Position numbers and translations under genes: made by a program. 64,000 nucleotides of DNA from Cerasibacillus sp036516575 (GTDB lineage: Bacteria > Bacillota > Bacilli > Bacillales > Amphibacillaceae), in NCBI RefSeq assembly GCF_036516575.1, contig NZ_DATBTY010000024.1:1-64000 (forward strand), written 5' to 3'. Positions 16,417 through 26,000 of this stretch are shown piece after piece (positions within the stretch are counted from its first letter, which is position 1; each line of letters opens with the position of its first letter). The notes below the pieces were generated by a model, which was given only the letters and a program-made list of their open reading frames with translations, was not told where the DNA came from and searched no databases.

Positions 16417-17112
16417 ATGGCTAAAAAAGGTAAAAGATATCAAGAAGCGGCAAAATTAGTTGATCGCTCAAAAACTTATCAAATAGATGAAGCCGTTGAA
16501 CTTTTAAAGCAATTTCCAAAATCAAAGTTCGACGAAACCGTTGAAGTAGCCTATCGCTTAGGAGTTGATCCGAAAAAAGCTGATCAACAAATTCGCGGTG
16601 CTATGGTATTACCGCACGGAACAGGGAAAACGCAAACTGTTCTCGTGTTTGCAAAAGGTGAAAAGGCGAAAGAAGCAGAGGCAGCAGGTGCTGATTATGT
16701 TGGTGACCAAGAATATATCGAAAAAATTAACCAAGGTTGGTTAGATTTCGATGTTATTGTAGCGACACCTGATATGATGGCGGAAGTAGGGAAGTTAGGT
16801 CGTGTACTTGGACCGAAAGGCTTAATGCCAAACCCGAAAACAGGAACAGTAACGTTTGAAGTTGGAAAAGCTGTAACAGATATCAAGGCTGGAAAAGTAG
16901 AATACCGCGTTGATAAAGCTTCAAATTTACATGCGCCACTTGGTAAGCTTTCATTTGATGCTAATCAGCTTGTCGAAAACTTTAAAGCTTTAACAGAAAC
17001 AATTGTAAAAGTAAAACCACAATCTTCTAAAGGGAAGTATTTACAAAACGTCACCCTTACTTCTACGATGGGCCCAGGCATTAAAATTGATGTTTCGGAA
17101 TTCCGTCCATAA
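16417..17112 (+). CDS. rplA: 50S ribosomal protein L1
   Basis: 231 residues from the ATG that follows AGAGGAGGAAAT; the open frame extends upstream but without a good start. The L1 signature LGRVLGPKGLMPNPKTGTV is present near residues 125-143. L1 forms the mobile stalk that helps deacylated tRNA leave the E site, and in several bacteria it represses its own mRNA. A possible L1 target lies just upstream. Confidence 0.97.
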   Translation: MAKKGKRYQEAAKLVDRSKTYQIDEAVELLKQFPKSKFDETVEVAYRLGVDPKKADQQIRGAMVLPHGTGKTQTVLVFAKGEKAKEAEAAGADYVGDQEYIEKINQGWLDFDVIVATPDMMAEVGKLGRVLGPKGLMPNPKTGTVTFEVGKAVTDIKAGKVEYRVDKASNLHAPLGKLSFDANQLVENFKALTETIVKVKPQSSKGKYLQNVTLTSTMGPGIKIDVSEFRP

Positions 17113-17117
17113 TAGAG

Positions 17118-17146
17118 TTGACTTTTGCATGTGAAGTCGATATAAT
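17118..17146 (+). promoter_or_regulatory. SigA promoter of rplJ-rplL
   Basis: TTGACT (17118-17123), a 17-bp spacer and a perfect TATAAT (17141-17146). Confidence 0.88.
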
Positions 17147-17164
17147 AAATGACGTTACAAAAAT

Positions 17165-17340
17165 AAATACGTTATACCGTAGACAGCAGGGGCGTTAAGC
17201 TTAATATCCTGCCGAGGTTTTTCTAATAAAGTAAGATGATGTCCGTTTGCAATCGTCTTAATTAAAGGAGCCTCTCTGTCTCGAGGCTCCTTTTTATTAT
17301 GAGATTTATACGGTATGATGATTCCTTTCAGGAGGTGGAA
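17165..17340 (+). promoter_or_regulatory. L10 (rplJ) leader with attenuator
   Basis: The roughly 175-base leader contains the ACCGTAGACAGCAGGGGC / TAAGCTTAATATCCTGCCGAGG segments typical of the Firmicute ribosomal L10 leader. It ends in a terminator (GGAGCCTC at 17267-17274 with GAGGCTCC at 17283-17290, then T-run). L10-(L12)4 is expected to bind the first part and favour termination. Confidence 0.88.
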
Positions 17341-17342
17341 CG

Positions 17343-17843
17343 ATGTCCAACGTAATGGAAACGAAGAAACAAGTTGTTGAAGAGATTACTGAGAAATTCC
17401 GTTCTAGCCAGTCAACTGTACTCGTCAACTACAGAGGTCTTGATGTTGCAGAAGTAACTGAGCTTCGTAAACAGTTACGTGAAGCTGGCGTTGATTACAA
17501 AGTTTATAAAAACACATTGGCACGACGTGCAGCAGAAGCAGCCGGTCTAGGTGAATTATCTGATACATTAGTCGGTCCAACTGCTATTGCATTTAGTGAC
17601 GAAGATGTTGTCGCACCGGCGCGTATTTTAAATGATTTCGCTAAGGATCATGAAGCACTAGAAATTAAAGCTGGCGTGATCGAAGGAGAAATCGCATCTT
17701 TAGAGGATATTAAAGAACTTGCAAGCCTACCGAACTACGAAGGTATGGTTTCTATGTTGCTTAGTGTTCTTCAAGCACCAATTCGTAATTTTGCTTACGT
17801 TACAAAAGCTGTGGCTGAGCAAAAAGAAGAGCAAGGTGCTTAA
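17343..17843 (+). CDS. rplJ: 50S ribosomal protein L10
   Basis: 166 residues. The N-terminal rRNA-binding domain shows STVLVNYRGLDVAEVTELRK and YKVYKNTLARRA; the C-terminal helix that carries L7/L12 dimers covers the last 35 residues. L10 is the base of the stalk that recruits translation factors. It starts after AGGAGGTGG, directly behind the attenuator leader, and is followed by rplL. Confidence 0.97.
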   Translation: MSNVMETKKQVVEEITEKFRSSQSTVLVNYRGLDVAEVTELRKQLREAGVDYKVYKNTLARRAAEAAGLGELSDTLVGPTAIAFSDEDVVAPARILNDFAKDHEALEIKAGVIEGEIASLEDIKELASLPNYEGMVSMLLSVLQAPIRNFAYVTKAVAEQKEEQGA

Positions 17844-17893
17844 TTAAGAATGTTATTTAGAACGTATATAATAAATTAATAGGAGGAAATAAC

Positions 17894-18259
17894 ATGACAC
17901 CAGAACAAATTATCGAAGCGATTAAAGAAATGTCTGTTTTAGAATTAAATGATTTAGTAAAAGCTATTGAAGAGGAATTCGGCGTTACAGCTGCAGCTCC
18001 TGTAGCAGTTGCTGGCGGTGCTGCTGGTGGCGATGCTGCTGAAGAAAAATCTGAATTTGACGTTGTTCTTGAAAGTGCAGGATCATCTAAAATTAAAGTT
18101 ATCAAAGTGGTTCGTGAAATCACAGGTCTTGGCTTGAAAGATGCTAAAGAATTAGTTGACAACGCTCCAAAACCAGTAAAAGAAGGCGTTGCAAAAGAAG
18201 AAGCAGAAGAAATCAAAGAAAAGTTAGAAGAAGTTGGAGCAGCTGTAGAATTAAAATAA
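17894..18259 (+). CDS. rplL: 50S ribosomal protein L7/L12
   Basis: 121 residues with an N-terminal dimerisation domain (about 1-30), an alanine/glycine hinge (APVAVAGGAAGGDAAE) and the C-terminal factor-binding domain (KIKVIKVVREITGLGLKDAKELV). It is the flexible stalk protein that contacts EF-Tu and EF-G. It has an AGGAGG site in the gap after rplJ and is followed by a terminator. Confidence 0.98.
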   Translation: MTPEQIIEAIKEMSVLELNDLVKAIEEEFGVTAAAPVAVAGGAAGGDAAEEKSEFDVVLESAGSSKIKVIKVVREITGLGLKDAKELVDNAPKPVKEGVAKEEAEEIKEKLEEVGAAVELK

Positions 18260-18274
18260 TGGCACTCAATAAAA

Positions 18275-18303
18275 AAAGCTCGTCGGATTACGGCGAGCTT
18301 TAA
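18275..18303 (+). terminator. Terminator after rplL
   Basis: AAAGCTCG (18275-18282) pairs with CGAGCTTT (18294-18301). The following T-run is short. Confidence 0.8.
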
Positions 18304-18342
18304 ATTTACACCTATTAACCAGTGAAAAAGCAGGTGTTTATG

Positions 18343-18945
18343 ATGACAAATCATTACTTTTCCAAAAAACCCCAATCAAATAGTTCACCAAAGACATGGA
18401 AATATCAACTACGAAAAAGAGAGTTCACTTTTGTTAGTGATACCGGCGTATTCTCTAAAAACGAAGTCGATTATGGGAGTCGTCTCTTAATCGAACAATT
18501 TACCCCTCCGTCACACCAAGGAAATATTTTAGACCTCGGTTGTGGGTATGGACCAATTGGTATAGCTATAGCGGCAAGTTTTCCTGAACGGGAGATAACA
18601 ATGGTGGACATCAATGAGCGAGCGGTCGAGCTTGCAGAACAAAATGTCAAAATAAACGATATAAAAAATGCAGAAGTTTTTGTGAGCAATCGCTTTGAAA
18701 AATTGCAAAATCGCTCATTTGTAGCTATTTTAACGAATCCTCCGATTCGGGCGGGAAAAAAGACAGTGCATGCGATGTTTGAAGAAAGTTTGGCTTCCTT
18801 GTATACTGAAGGTGAGTTATGGGTCGTCATCCAAAAAAAGCAAGGTGCTCCATCGGCGAAGAAAAAACTCGCTGAATTGTTTAGTCGTGTAGAAGTAGTT
18901 ACTAAAAGTAAAGGATATTATATACTAAGAGCGATAAAAGTTTGA
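18343..18945 (+). CDS. Class I SAM-dependent methyltransferase, RsmC-like (YbxB family)
   Basis: 200 residues from the ATG that gives the known family start MTNHYFSKKP; an ATG one codon earlier is possible. The SAM-binding motif LDLGCGYGPIGIA (about 57-69), the acidic MVDINERAVELA, and the catalytic NPPIRAGK (about 131-138) define a small-methyltransferase domain related to RsmC, which methylates G1207 of 16S rRNA in E. coli. The exact target here is unproved. It sits between rplL and rpoB as in Bacillus. Its stop codon overlaps the -35 of a promoter for rpoB. Confidence 0.9.
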   Translation: MTNHYFSKKPQSNSSPKTWKYQLRKREFTFVSDTGVFSKNEVDYGSRLLIEQFTPPSHQGNILDLGCGYGPIGIAIAASFPEREITMVDINERAVELAEQNVKINDIKNAEVFVSNRFEKLQNRSFVAILTNPPIRAGKKTVHAMFEESLASLYTEGELWVVIQKKQGAPSAKKKLAELFSRVEVVTKSKGYYILRAIKV

Positions 18946-18970
18946 CGTGACGCGCTCGTTATGATAATAT
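18942..18970 (+). promoter_or_regulatory. Candidate promoter of rpoB-rpoC
   Basis: TTGACG (18942-18947), a 17-bp spacer and TAATAT (18965-18970). It overlaps the end of the preceding gene and leaves a leader of about 415 bases before rpoB. Confidence 0.5.
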
Positions 18971-19055
18971 TATTAAATGCTAATATGGGATTTCTTTTGT
19001 CAAGGATTTTATATTAAAAAAACATGTGAAAATATGAAAGGTATATTCTATTTTG

Positions 19056-19108
19056 AATCGGAAACAATGATAAAATGGTTACAAATTTTTGTTTTCCGAT
19101 TTTTTATT
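19056..19108 (+). terminator. Terminator in the rpoB upstream region
   Basis: AATCGGAAACAA (19056-19067) pairs with TTGTTTTCCGATT (19089-19101) around a 21-base loop, followed by TTTTTATT. It may end the upstream methyltransferase transcript or attenuate rpoB. Confidence 0.6.
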
Positions 19109-19390
19109 CAACGATTTTCCATGAAAAATCTTTTCTATTTTAAGATAACGCATTAATCAATTATAAGCAAGATAATTATTTATTATTTTACGACCATTAT
19201 TCATATAAGGCAAGTTATTATTTAAAAAGAATCCTTCATAGCGCAAGATATGTTTTAATTAAAATCTATAGGTATCAAGAGAAACCGAGACGTTTTAAGT
19301 GTACCGGTTTTTCTAAAAATATATTATTCATTTTTGTATGTATGTGTACATATTACATGCAAACAATGCAAGATTTGAGAGGTGAAGCAG
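19109..19390 (+). promoter_or_regulatory. rpoB leader region, no gene seen
   Basis: AT-rich noncoding DNA. It holds a small hairpin (GATTTT 19113-19118 with AAAATC 19125-19130) and a second terminator-like stem (AAACCG 19282-19287 with CGGTTT 19305-19310, then TTC). I see no open frame with a ribosome binding site before rpoB. Confidence 0.5.
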
Positions 19391-22300
19391 TTGGCAGGTC
19401 AACTAGTTCAGTATGGACAACATCGCAAACGTAGAAGTTATGCTCGAATTAGTGAAGTGTTGGAGTTACCAAATTTAATTGAAATTCAAACCGCTTCCTA
19501 CCAATGGTTTTTAGAAGAAGGAATGCGAGAGATGTTTCAAGATATTTCTCCGATTGAAGACTTCACAGGAAACTTGTCATTAGAGTTTGTAGATTATTCG
19601 ATGGGAGATCCGAAATACCCTGTCGAAGAATCGAAGGAAAGAGACGTAACCTATGACGCTCCACTTCGAGTGAAAGTACGATTAATTAACAATGAGACTG
19701 GAGAAGTAAAAGAACAAGAAGTATTTATGGGTGATTTCCCGTTAATGACTGATACAGGAACATTTATTATTAACGGTGCAGAACGGGTTATTGTATCACA
19801 GTTAGTACGCTCACCTAGTGTTTATTTCAATGAGAAAATTGATAAAAACGGTAAGCGCGGACTGACAGCAACTGTGATTCCAAACCGTGGTGCATGGCTG
19901 GAATACGAAACAGATGCGAAAGATGTCGTCTATGTTCGTATCGATCGTACGAGAAAACTACCAATTACTGTTCTATTACGTGCTCTTGGCTTTAATTCAG
20001 ACGAGGAAATCATTGATCTAATAGGTGACAATGAGTATCTATTAAATACGCTAGAAAAAGATAATACCGAATCAACTGAAAAAGCATTGTTAGAAATATA
20101 TGAACGTCTGCGTCCTGGTGAACCACCTACAGTCGAGAATGCTAAGAGTCTCATCATATCACGCTTTTTTGATCCGAAGCGTTACGATCTTGCACATGTC
20201 GGTCGTTATAAAATCAATAAGAAGCTCCATTTAAAAAACAGATTATTTAATCAGGTGCTTGCAGAACCTATTGTAGATCCGGAAACTGGAGAAGTGCTCG
20301 CTCAAAAAGGCGATAAATTAGAACGGAAGTTATTGAACAAAATAATCCCTCATCTAGAGAATAATGACTCACTAGTAGGTGAGAAGGTTCTAGATTCAGA
20401 GGAAGCTATTTTAGGTGAACCAGTTCGCCTACAGTCTGTCAAAATTATTGATCCAACAGATCCAAGTGGAGAACGTGTTCTTCATGTCATTGGTAATGGA
20501 AACATCGAAGCAAATGTTAAAAATATCACACCAGCAGATATTCTATCTTCCATTAGCTATTTCTTTAACCTATTACATCAAGTTGGACACACAGACGATA
20601 TTGACCATTTAGGAAATCGTCGCTTACGCTCTGTTGGCGAATTATTACAAAATCAGTTTAGAATCGGATTATCCCGAATGGAACGTGTAGTTAGAGAACG
20701 TATGTCGATCCAAGATACGTCTAGCATTACACCACAACAGCTGATTAATATTCGTCCGGTTATTGCGTCGATTAAAGAGTTCTTTGGTAGTTCCCAGCTA
20801 TCACAGTTCATGGATCAGACGAATCCACTCGCTGAATTAACACATAAGCGTCGTTTATCTGCTCTTGGACCGGGTGGTCTAACACGTGAACGCGCTGGAT
20901 TTGAAGTGCGAGACGTACACTATTCACACTATGGAAGAATGTGTCCGATTGAAACACCAGAGGGTCCGAACATCGGGTTGATCAACTCACTCTCATCCTA
21001 TGCAAAGGTGAATAAATTCGGATTTATTGAAACACCATATCGTAGGGTTGACCCAGAAACTGGAAAGGTAACAGGGCATATCGATTACTTAACTGCAGAC
21101 GAAGAAGATAATTATGTCGTTGCTCAAGCAAACGCGCCATTAGATGAGCAAGGGAAATTTATTGATGAAGAAGTTGTTGCAAGATTTCGTGGGGAAAACA
21201 TCGAGGTAAAACATAGTCAAATCGACTATATGGACGTTTCACCAAAACAAGTTGTTTCGGCAGCGACAGCATGTGTTCCATTCTTGGAAAATGATGACTC
21301 CAACCGTGCTTTAATGGGAGCGAACATGCAACGTCAAGCTGTTCCATTACTTGAGCCTGAAGCACCAATTGTCGGAACAGGAATGGAATATGTTTCTGGT
21401 AAAGACTCAGGAGCCGCCATTATTTGCCGTCACACCGGAATCGTCGAAAGTGTGGAAGCAAAAGCAATTGTTGTTCGCCGTATTTCTGAGGTGGATGGCA
21501 AGGAAGTGAAGGGTGACCTTGACCATTACCGTCTACGAAAGTATGAACGTTCTAACCAAGGAACGTGCTATAACCAGCGTCCAATTGTTAAAAAAGGTGA
21601 TCGCGTATCCAAAGGCGAGATCTTAGCTGACGGTCCTTCCATGGAAAAAGGCGAATTAGCTTTAGGACGAAATATTTTAATTGCCTTCATGACATGGGAA
21701 GGGTATAACTATGAAGATGCGATTATTATGAGTGAACGCCTCGTGAAGGATGATGTTTATACGTCCATTCACATAGAAGAGTATGAGTCGGAGTCGCGTG
21801 ATACAAAATTAGGCCCCGAGGAAATTACAAGAGACATTCCGAATGTTGGTGAAGATGCACTTAAGAATCTAAATGAACAAGGTATTATTCGCATCGGAGC
21901 AGAAGTAAAAGACGGGGATATCCTCGTCGGGAAAGTAACGCCAAAAGGAGTTACAGAGCTTTCTGCGGAAGAGCGACTCTTACATGCGATTTTTGGTGAA
22001 AAAGCTCGCGAAGTCCGTGACACATCTTTACGTGTACCACATGGGGCAGGCGGTATCGTCCTTGATGTGAAGATTTTTAACCGCGAAGATGGTGACGAAC
22101 TTCCGCCAGGGGTTAATAAACTTGTTCGCGTGTACATCGTTCAGAAGCGTAAAATAAAAGAAGGAGATAAAATGGCAGGAAGACACGGAAACAAAGGTGT
22201 TATTTCCAAAATCCTTCCAGAAGAAGATATGCCATTTTTACCAGATGGAACACCAATTGATATTATGTTGAATCCATTAGGTGTCCCGTCACGAATGAAT

Positions 22301-22927
22301 ATTGGGCAAGTATTCGAATTACATTTAGGCATGGCGGCTCGGAAACTCGGTATTCACGTCGCGTCACCAGTATTCGACGGAGCATCAGAACAAGATGTTT
22401 GGGATGCCCTAGCAGAAGCGGGTATGCCACGCGATGCAAAAACTGTTCTCTATGATGGTAGAACAGGAAAACCGTTTGATAACCGTGTATCTGTCGGTGT
22501 TATGTATATGTTGAAACTGGCACATATGGTTGATGATAAATTACATGCCCGTTCAACTGGACCATACTCCCTAGTTACACAACAACCATTGGGTGGTAAA
22601 GCACAATTTGGTGGTCAGCGGTTTGGAGAAATGGAAGTATGGGCACTTGAAGCTTATGGTGCGGCATATACACTACAAGAACTACTAACCGTTAAATCGG
22701 ATGATGTCGTTGGACGTGTTCAAACTTACGAAGCGATTGTAAAAGGTAACAATGTTCCAGAACCTGGTGTTCCAGAATCCTTTAAAGTATTAATTAAGGA
22801 ATTGCAAAGCTTAGGAATCGATGTAAAGATTCTCTCAAGTGATGAAGAAGAAATTGAGATTCGCGACTTAGAGAAGGAAGATTCTCAAACAGCTAGTAAG
22901 CTTAACTTAGAATTAAACAAAAAATAA
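19391..22927 (+). CDS. rpoB: DNA-directed RNA polymerase subunit beta
   Basis: 1178 residues from the TTG preceded by GAGAGGTGAAG; this start gives the usual LAGQLVQYG N-terminus. The rifampicin-binding cluster is wild type in appearance (SSQLSQFMDQTNPLAEL, THKRRLSALGPGG, about residues 465-500). The catalytic-loop segments GRHGNKGVIS and HARSTGPYSLVTQQPLGGKA are present. It makes the catalytic core with RpoC. The long leader suggests control of readthrough. Confidence 0.98.
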   Translation: MAGQLVQYGQHRKRRSYARISEVLELPNLIEIQTASYQWFLEEGMREMFQDISPIEDFTGNLSLEFVDYSMGDPKYPVEESKERDVTYDAPLRVKVRLINNETGEVKEQEVFMGDFPLMTDTGTFIINGAERVIVSQLVRSPSVYFNEKIDKNGKRGLTATVIPNRGAWLEYETDAKDVVYVRIDRTRKLPITVLLRALGFNSDEEIIDLIGDNEYLLNTLEKDNTESTEKALLEIYERLRPGEPPTVENAKSLIISRFFDPKRYDLAHVGRYKINKKLHLKNRLFNQVLAEPIVDPETGEVLAQKGDKLERKLLNKIIPHLENNDSLVGEKVLDSEEAILGEPVRLQSVKIIDPTDPSGERVLHVIGNGNIEANVKNITPADILSSISYFFNLLHQVGHTDDIDHLGNRRLRSVGELLQNQFRIGLSRMERVVRERMSIQDTSSITPQQLINIRPVIASIKEFFGSSQLSQFMDQTNPLAELTHKRRLSALGPGGLTRERAGFEVRDVHYSHYGRMCPIETPEGPNIGLINSLSSYAKVNKFGFIETPYRRVDPETGKVTGHIDYLTADEEDNYVVAQANAPLDEQGKFIDEEVVARFRGENIEVKHSQIDYMDVSPKQVVSAATACVPFLENDDSNRALMGANMQRQAVPLLEPEAPIVGTGMEYVSGKDSGAAIICRHTGIVESVEAKAIVVRRISEVDGKEVKGDLDHYRLRKYERSNQGTCYNQRPIVKKGDRVSKGEILADGPSMEKGELALGRNILIAFMTWEGYNYEDAIIMSERLVKDDVYTSIHIEEYESESRDTKLGPEEITRDIPNVGEDALKNLNEQGIIRIGAEVKDGDILVGKVTPKGVTELSAEERLLHAIFGEKAREVRDTSLRVPHGAGGIVLDVKIFNREDGDELPPGVNKLVRVYIVQKRKIKEGDKMAGRHGNKGVISKILPEEDMPFLPDGTPIDIMLNPLGVPSRMNIGQVFELHLGMAARKLGIHVASPVFDGASEQDVWDALAEAGMPRDAKTVLYDGRTGKPFDNRVSVGVMYMLKLAHMVDDKLHARSTGPYSLVTQQPLGGKAQFGGQRFGEMEVWALEAYGAAYTLQELLTVKSDDVVGRVQTYEAIVKGNNVPEPGVPESFKVLIKELQSLGIDVKILSSDEEEIEIRDLEKEDSQTASKLNLELNKK

Positions 22928-22949
22928 GGATTGGCACCATAAAAAAGGA

Positions 22950-22993
22950 AAACCATTGATGAATTAAGGGATACCTTGATTCATCAGTGGTTT
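22950..22993 (+). other. Strong 15-bp hairpin between rpoB and rpoC
   Basis: AAACCATTGATGAAT (22950-22964) pairs with ATTCATCAGTGGTTT (22979-22993), with one G-U pair and a 14-base loop that can pair further (AAGG/CCTT). There is no T-run after it. It may be an RNA processing or stability element; function unknown. Confidence 0.6.
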
Positions 22994-23034
22994 ATGATAT
23001 AAAGAAACCATACATTAAAAAGGGAGGTAGCCCC

Positions 23035-26000
23035 TTGTTAGATGTAAATAATTTTGAGTATATGAAAATAGGATTAGCTTCACCTGAAAAAATTCGCTCT
23101 TGGTCATATGGTGAGGTAAAGAAGCCAGAAACGATTAACTATCGTACATTAAAACCAGAAAAAGATGGGCTTTTCTGTGAGCGGATTTTTGGACCAGCCA
23201 AAGACTGGGAATGCCATTGTGGAAAGTATAAACGTATTCGTTACAAAGGGATTGTCTGTGATCGTTGTGGTGTTGAAGTTACTAAAGCAGCCGTTCGTCG
23301 TGAGCGTATGGGACATATAGAGTTAGCAGCACCTGTATCACATATTTGGTATTTCAAAGGGATTCCAAGCCGAATGGGACTTCTATTAGATATGTCCCCG
23401 AGAGCGCTAGAAGAAGTCATTTATTTTGCAGCATATATTGTAACAGAGCCAGGCAGCACACCATTAGAAAAGAAACAATTATTATCTGAAAAAGAATTCC
23501 GTTCCTATTATGAGAAATACGGAAATACTTTTAATGCGCAAATGGGTGCAGAGGCCATTCGAAAATTACTTCAGGATATTGATTTAGATAAAGAAGTTGC
23601 ACAAATTAAAGAAGAACTAAAAACCGTTCAAGGTCAGCGTAGAACACGAGCCATTAGAAGGCTTGAAGTGCTTGAAGCATTCCGTCATTCTGGTAACGAT
23701 CCATCATGGATGGTGCTAGATGTTCTACCAGTCATCCCACCGGAAATTCGTCCGATGGTCCAGCTAGATGGTGGAAGATTTGCAACTTCAGACTTAAACG
23801 ATTTATATCGTCGCGTGATTAACCGAAATAACCGTTTAAAACGTTTATTAGATCTTGGTGCACCCGGCATTATTGTTCAAAACGAAAAAAGAATGCTCCA
23901 AGAAGCGGTAGATGCGTTAATTGATAACGGTCGCCGAGGACGTCCAGTTACAGGTCCAGGTAATAGACCATTAAAATCACTTTCACACATGTTGAAAGGT
24001 AAACAAGGTCGCTTCCGCCAGAACCTTCTAGGAAAGCGTGTTGATTACTCAGGACGTTCAGTTATCGTTGTTGGTCCAAGTTTAAAAATGTATCAATGTG
24101 GTCTGCCGAAAGAAATGGCATTAGAATTATTTAAGCCATTTGTTATGAAAGAGCTTGTTGACAAAGGCATTGCTCATAATATTAAATCGGCAAAGCGAAA
24201 GATTGAACGGATGCATTATGAAGTGTGGGATGTTTTAGAAGAAGTGATTAAAGAACATCCAGTACTACTTAACAGGGCACCAACCTTACACAGACTCGGT
24301 ATTCAGGCGTTTGAACCGACATTGGTTGAAGGCCGTGCCATCCATCTTCATCCACTCGTCTGTACAGCATATAACGCGGACTTTGATGGAGACCAAATGG
24401 CTGTCCACGTTCCGTTGTCTGCTGAAGCGCAAGCCGAGGCGCGCATTTTAATGCTGGCGGCACAGAACATCTTAAACCCTAAAGATGGAAAGCCGGTTGT
24501 AACACCTTCACAAGATATGGTTTTAGGTAACTATTATTTAACACTTGAAAGAGAAAATGCCGTTGGTGAAGGGAAAATCTTCAAAGATACAAACGAAGCC
24601 CTTATGGCGTACCAAGCAGGCTATGTGCACTTGCACACACGCGTGGCTGTCCGGGCGGCAAGCTTAAATAACGAAACCTTTACAGAAGAACAAAACGATA
24701 AATTATTAATAACAACAATCGGGAAACTCATTTTTAATGAGATGCTCCCTAATTCATTCCCTTATATTAATGAACCGACACGTATGAATTTAGAGGTTCA
24801 TACACCTGAGCAATACTTTATTGAACGAGGCGCGAACGTTGTCGAAGAAATCCAATCTAGAGAATTAGTAAAGCCATTCAAGAAAGGTTTCTTAGGCGAT
24901 ATTATTGCTGAAGTCTTTAAACGATTTAAAGTGAGCGAAACATCTAGAATGCTTGACTTAATGAAAGACCTCGGATTCCATTTTGCCACTGTTGCAGGAA
25001 TGACAGTAGGGATTTCAGATGTTGTCGTCTTACCGGAGAAAGAAAAGCTTCTCGATGAGGCACAACAAAAAGTAGATCGTGTTCTCAAGCAATTTAGACG
25101 TGGATTGATAACAGAGGAAGAGCGCTATGAACGCGTCATTTCAATTTGGTCTGATGTAAAAGATGTTGTTCAGGACAAATTAATGGCATCCTTAGATCGA
25201 CTCAATCCAATCTTTATGATGAGTGATTCAGGTGCTCGTGGTAACCCGTCTAACTTTACACAGTTAGCTGGTATGCGTGGTCTGATGGCTAACCCATCCG
25301 GACGAATTATCGAATTACCGATTAAATCCAGCTTCCGAGAGGGTCTATCTGTGTTAGAGTACTTTATTTCGACACACGGGGCACGTAAAGGACTTGCTGA
25401 TACCGCCTTGAAAACAGCCGATTCAGGATACCTAACGCGTCGTCTTGTTGATGTTGCTCAAGATGTTATTATTCGTGAGACAGATTGTGGCACAGATCGT
25501 GGCTCTACCGTTTCTGCCATTACAGAAGGGGCCGAAGTCATTGAACCATTATATGATCGACTAGTTGGTCGAACGGCCTTTGAAGAAGTGACACACCCAG
25601 GAACTGGTGACGTCATCGTAACAGTTAATGAAGTCATCACAGAAGATCAAGCAAAACAAATTGTCGAATCAGGTATCGAATCTGTGACAATCCGGACAGT
25701 GTTTAACTGTAACACGCGTCACGGTGTCTGTAAGAAATGTTACGGGCGTAACTTGGCAACAGGTGCAGAAGTCGAAGTTGGTGAAGCAGTCGGAATTATT
25801 GCTGCTCAATCCATTGGAGAACCGGGTACACAGCTTACAATGCGTACGTTCCATACAGGTGGGGTAGCGGGCGATGATATTACCCAAGGTTTACCACGTA
25901 TTCAAGAACTGTTTGAAGCGCGTAACCCTAAAGGAAAAGCAACTATTAGTGAAATCCATGGTTTTGTACATGAAATTACAAGCGAAAAAGACAAACAAGA

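Noticed and set aside
17857..18375. 172-codon minus-strand frame over rplL
   Set aside because: It is the antisense of rplL and its terminator; the protein is low-complexity and has no support.
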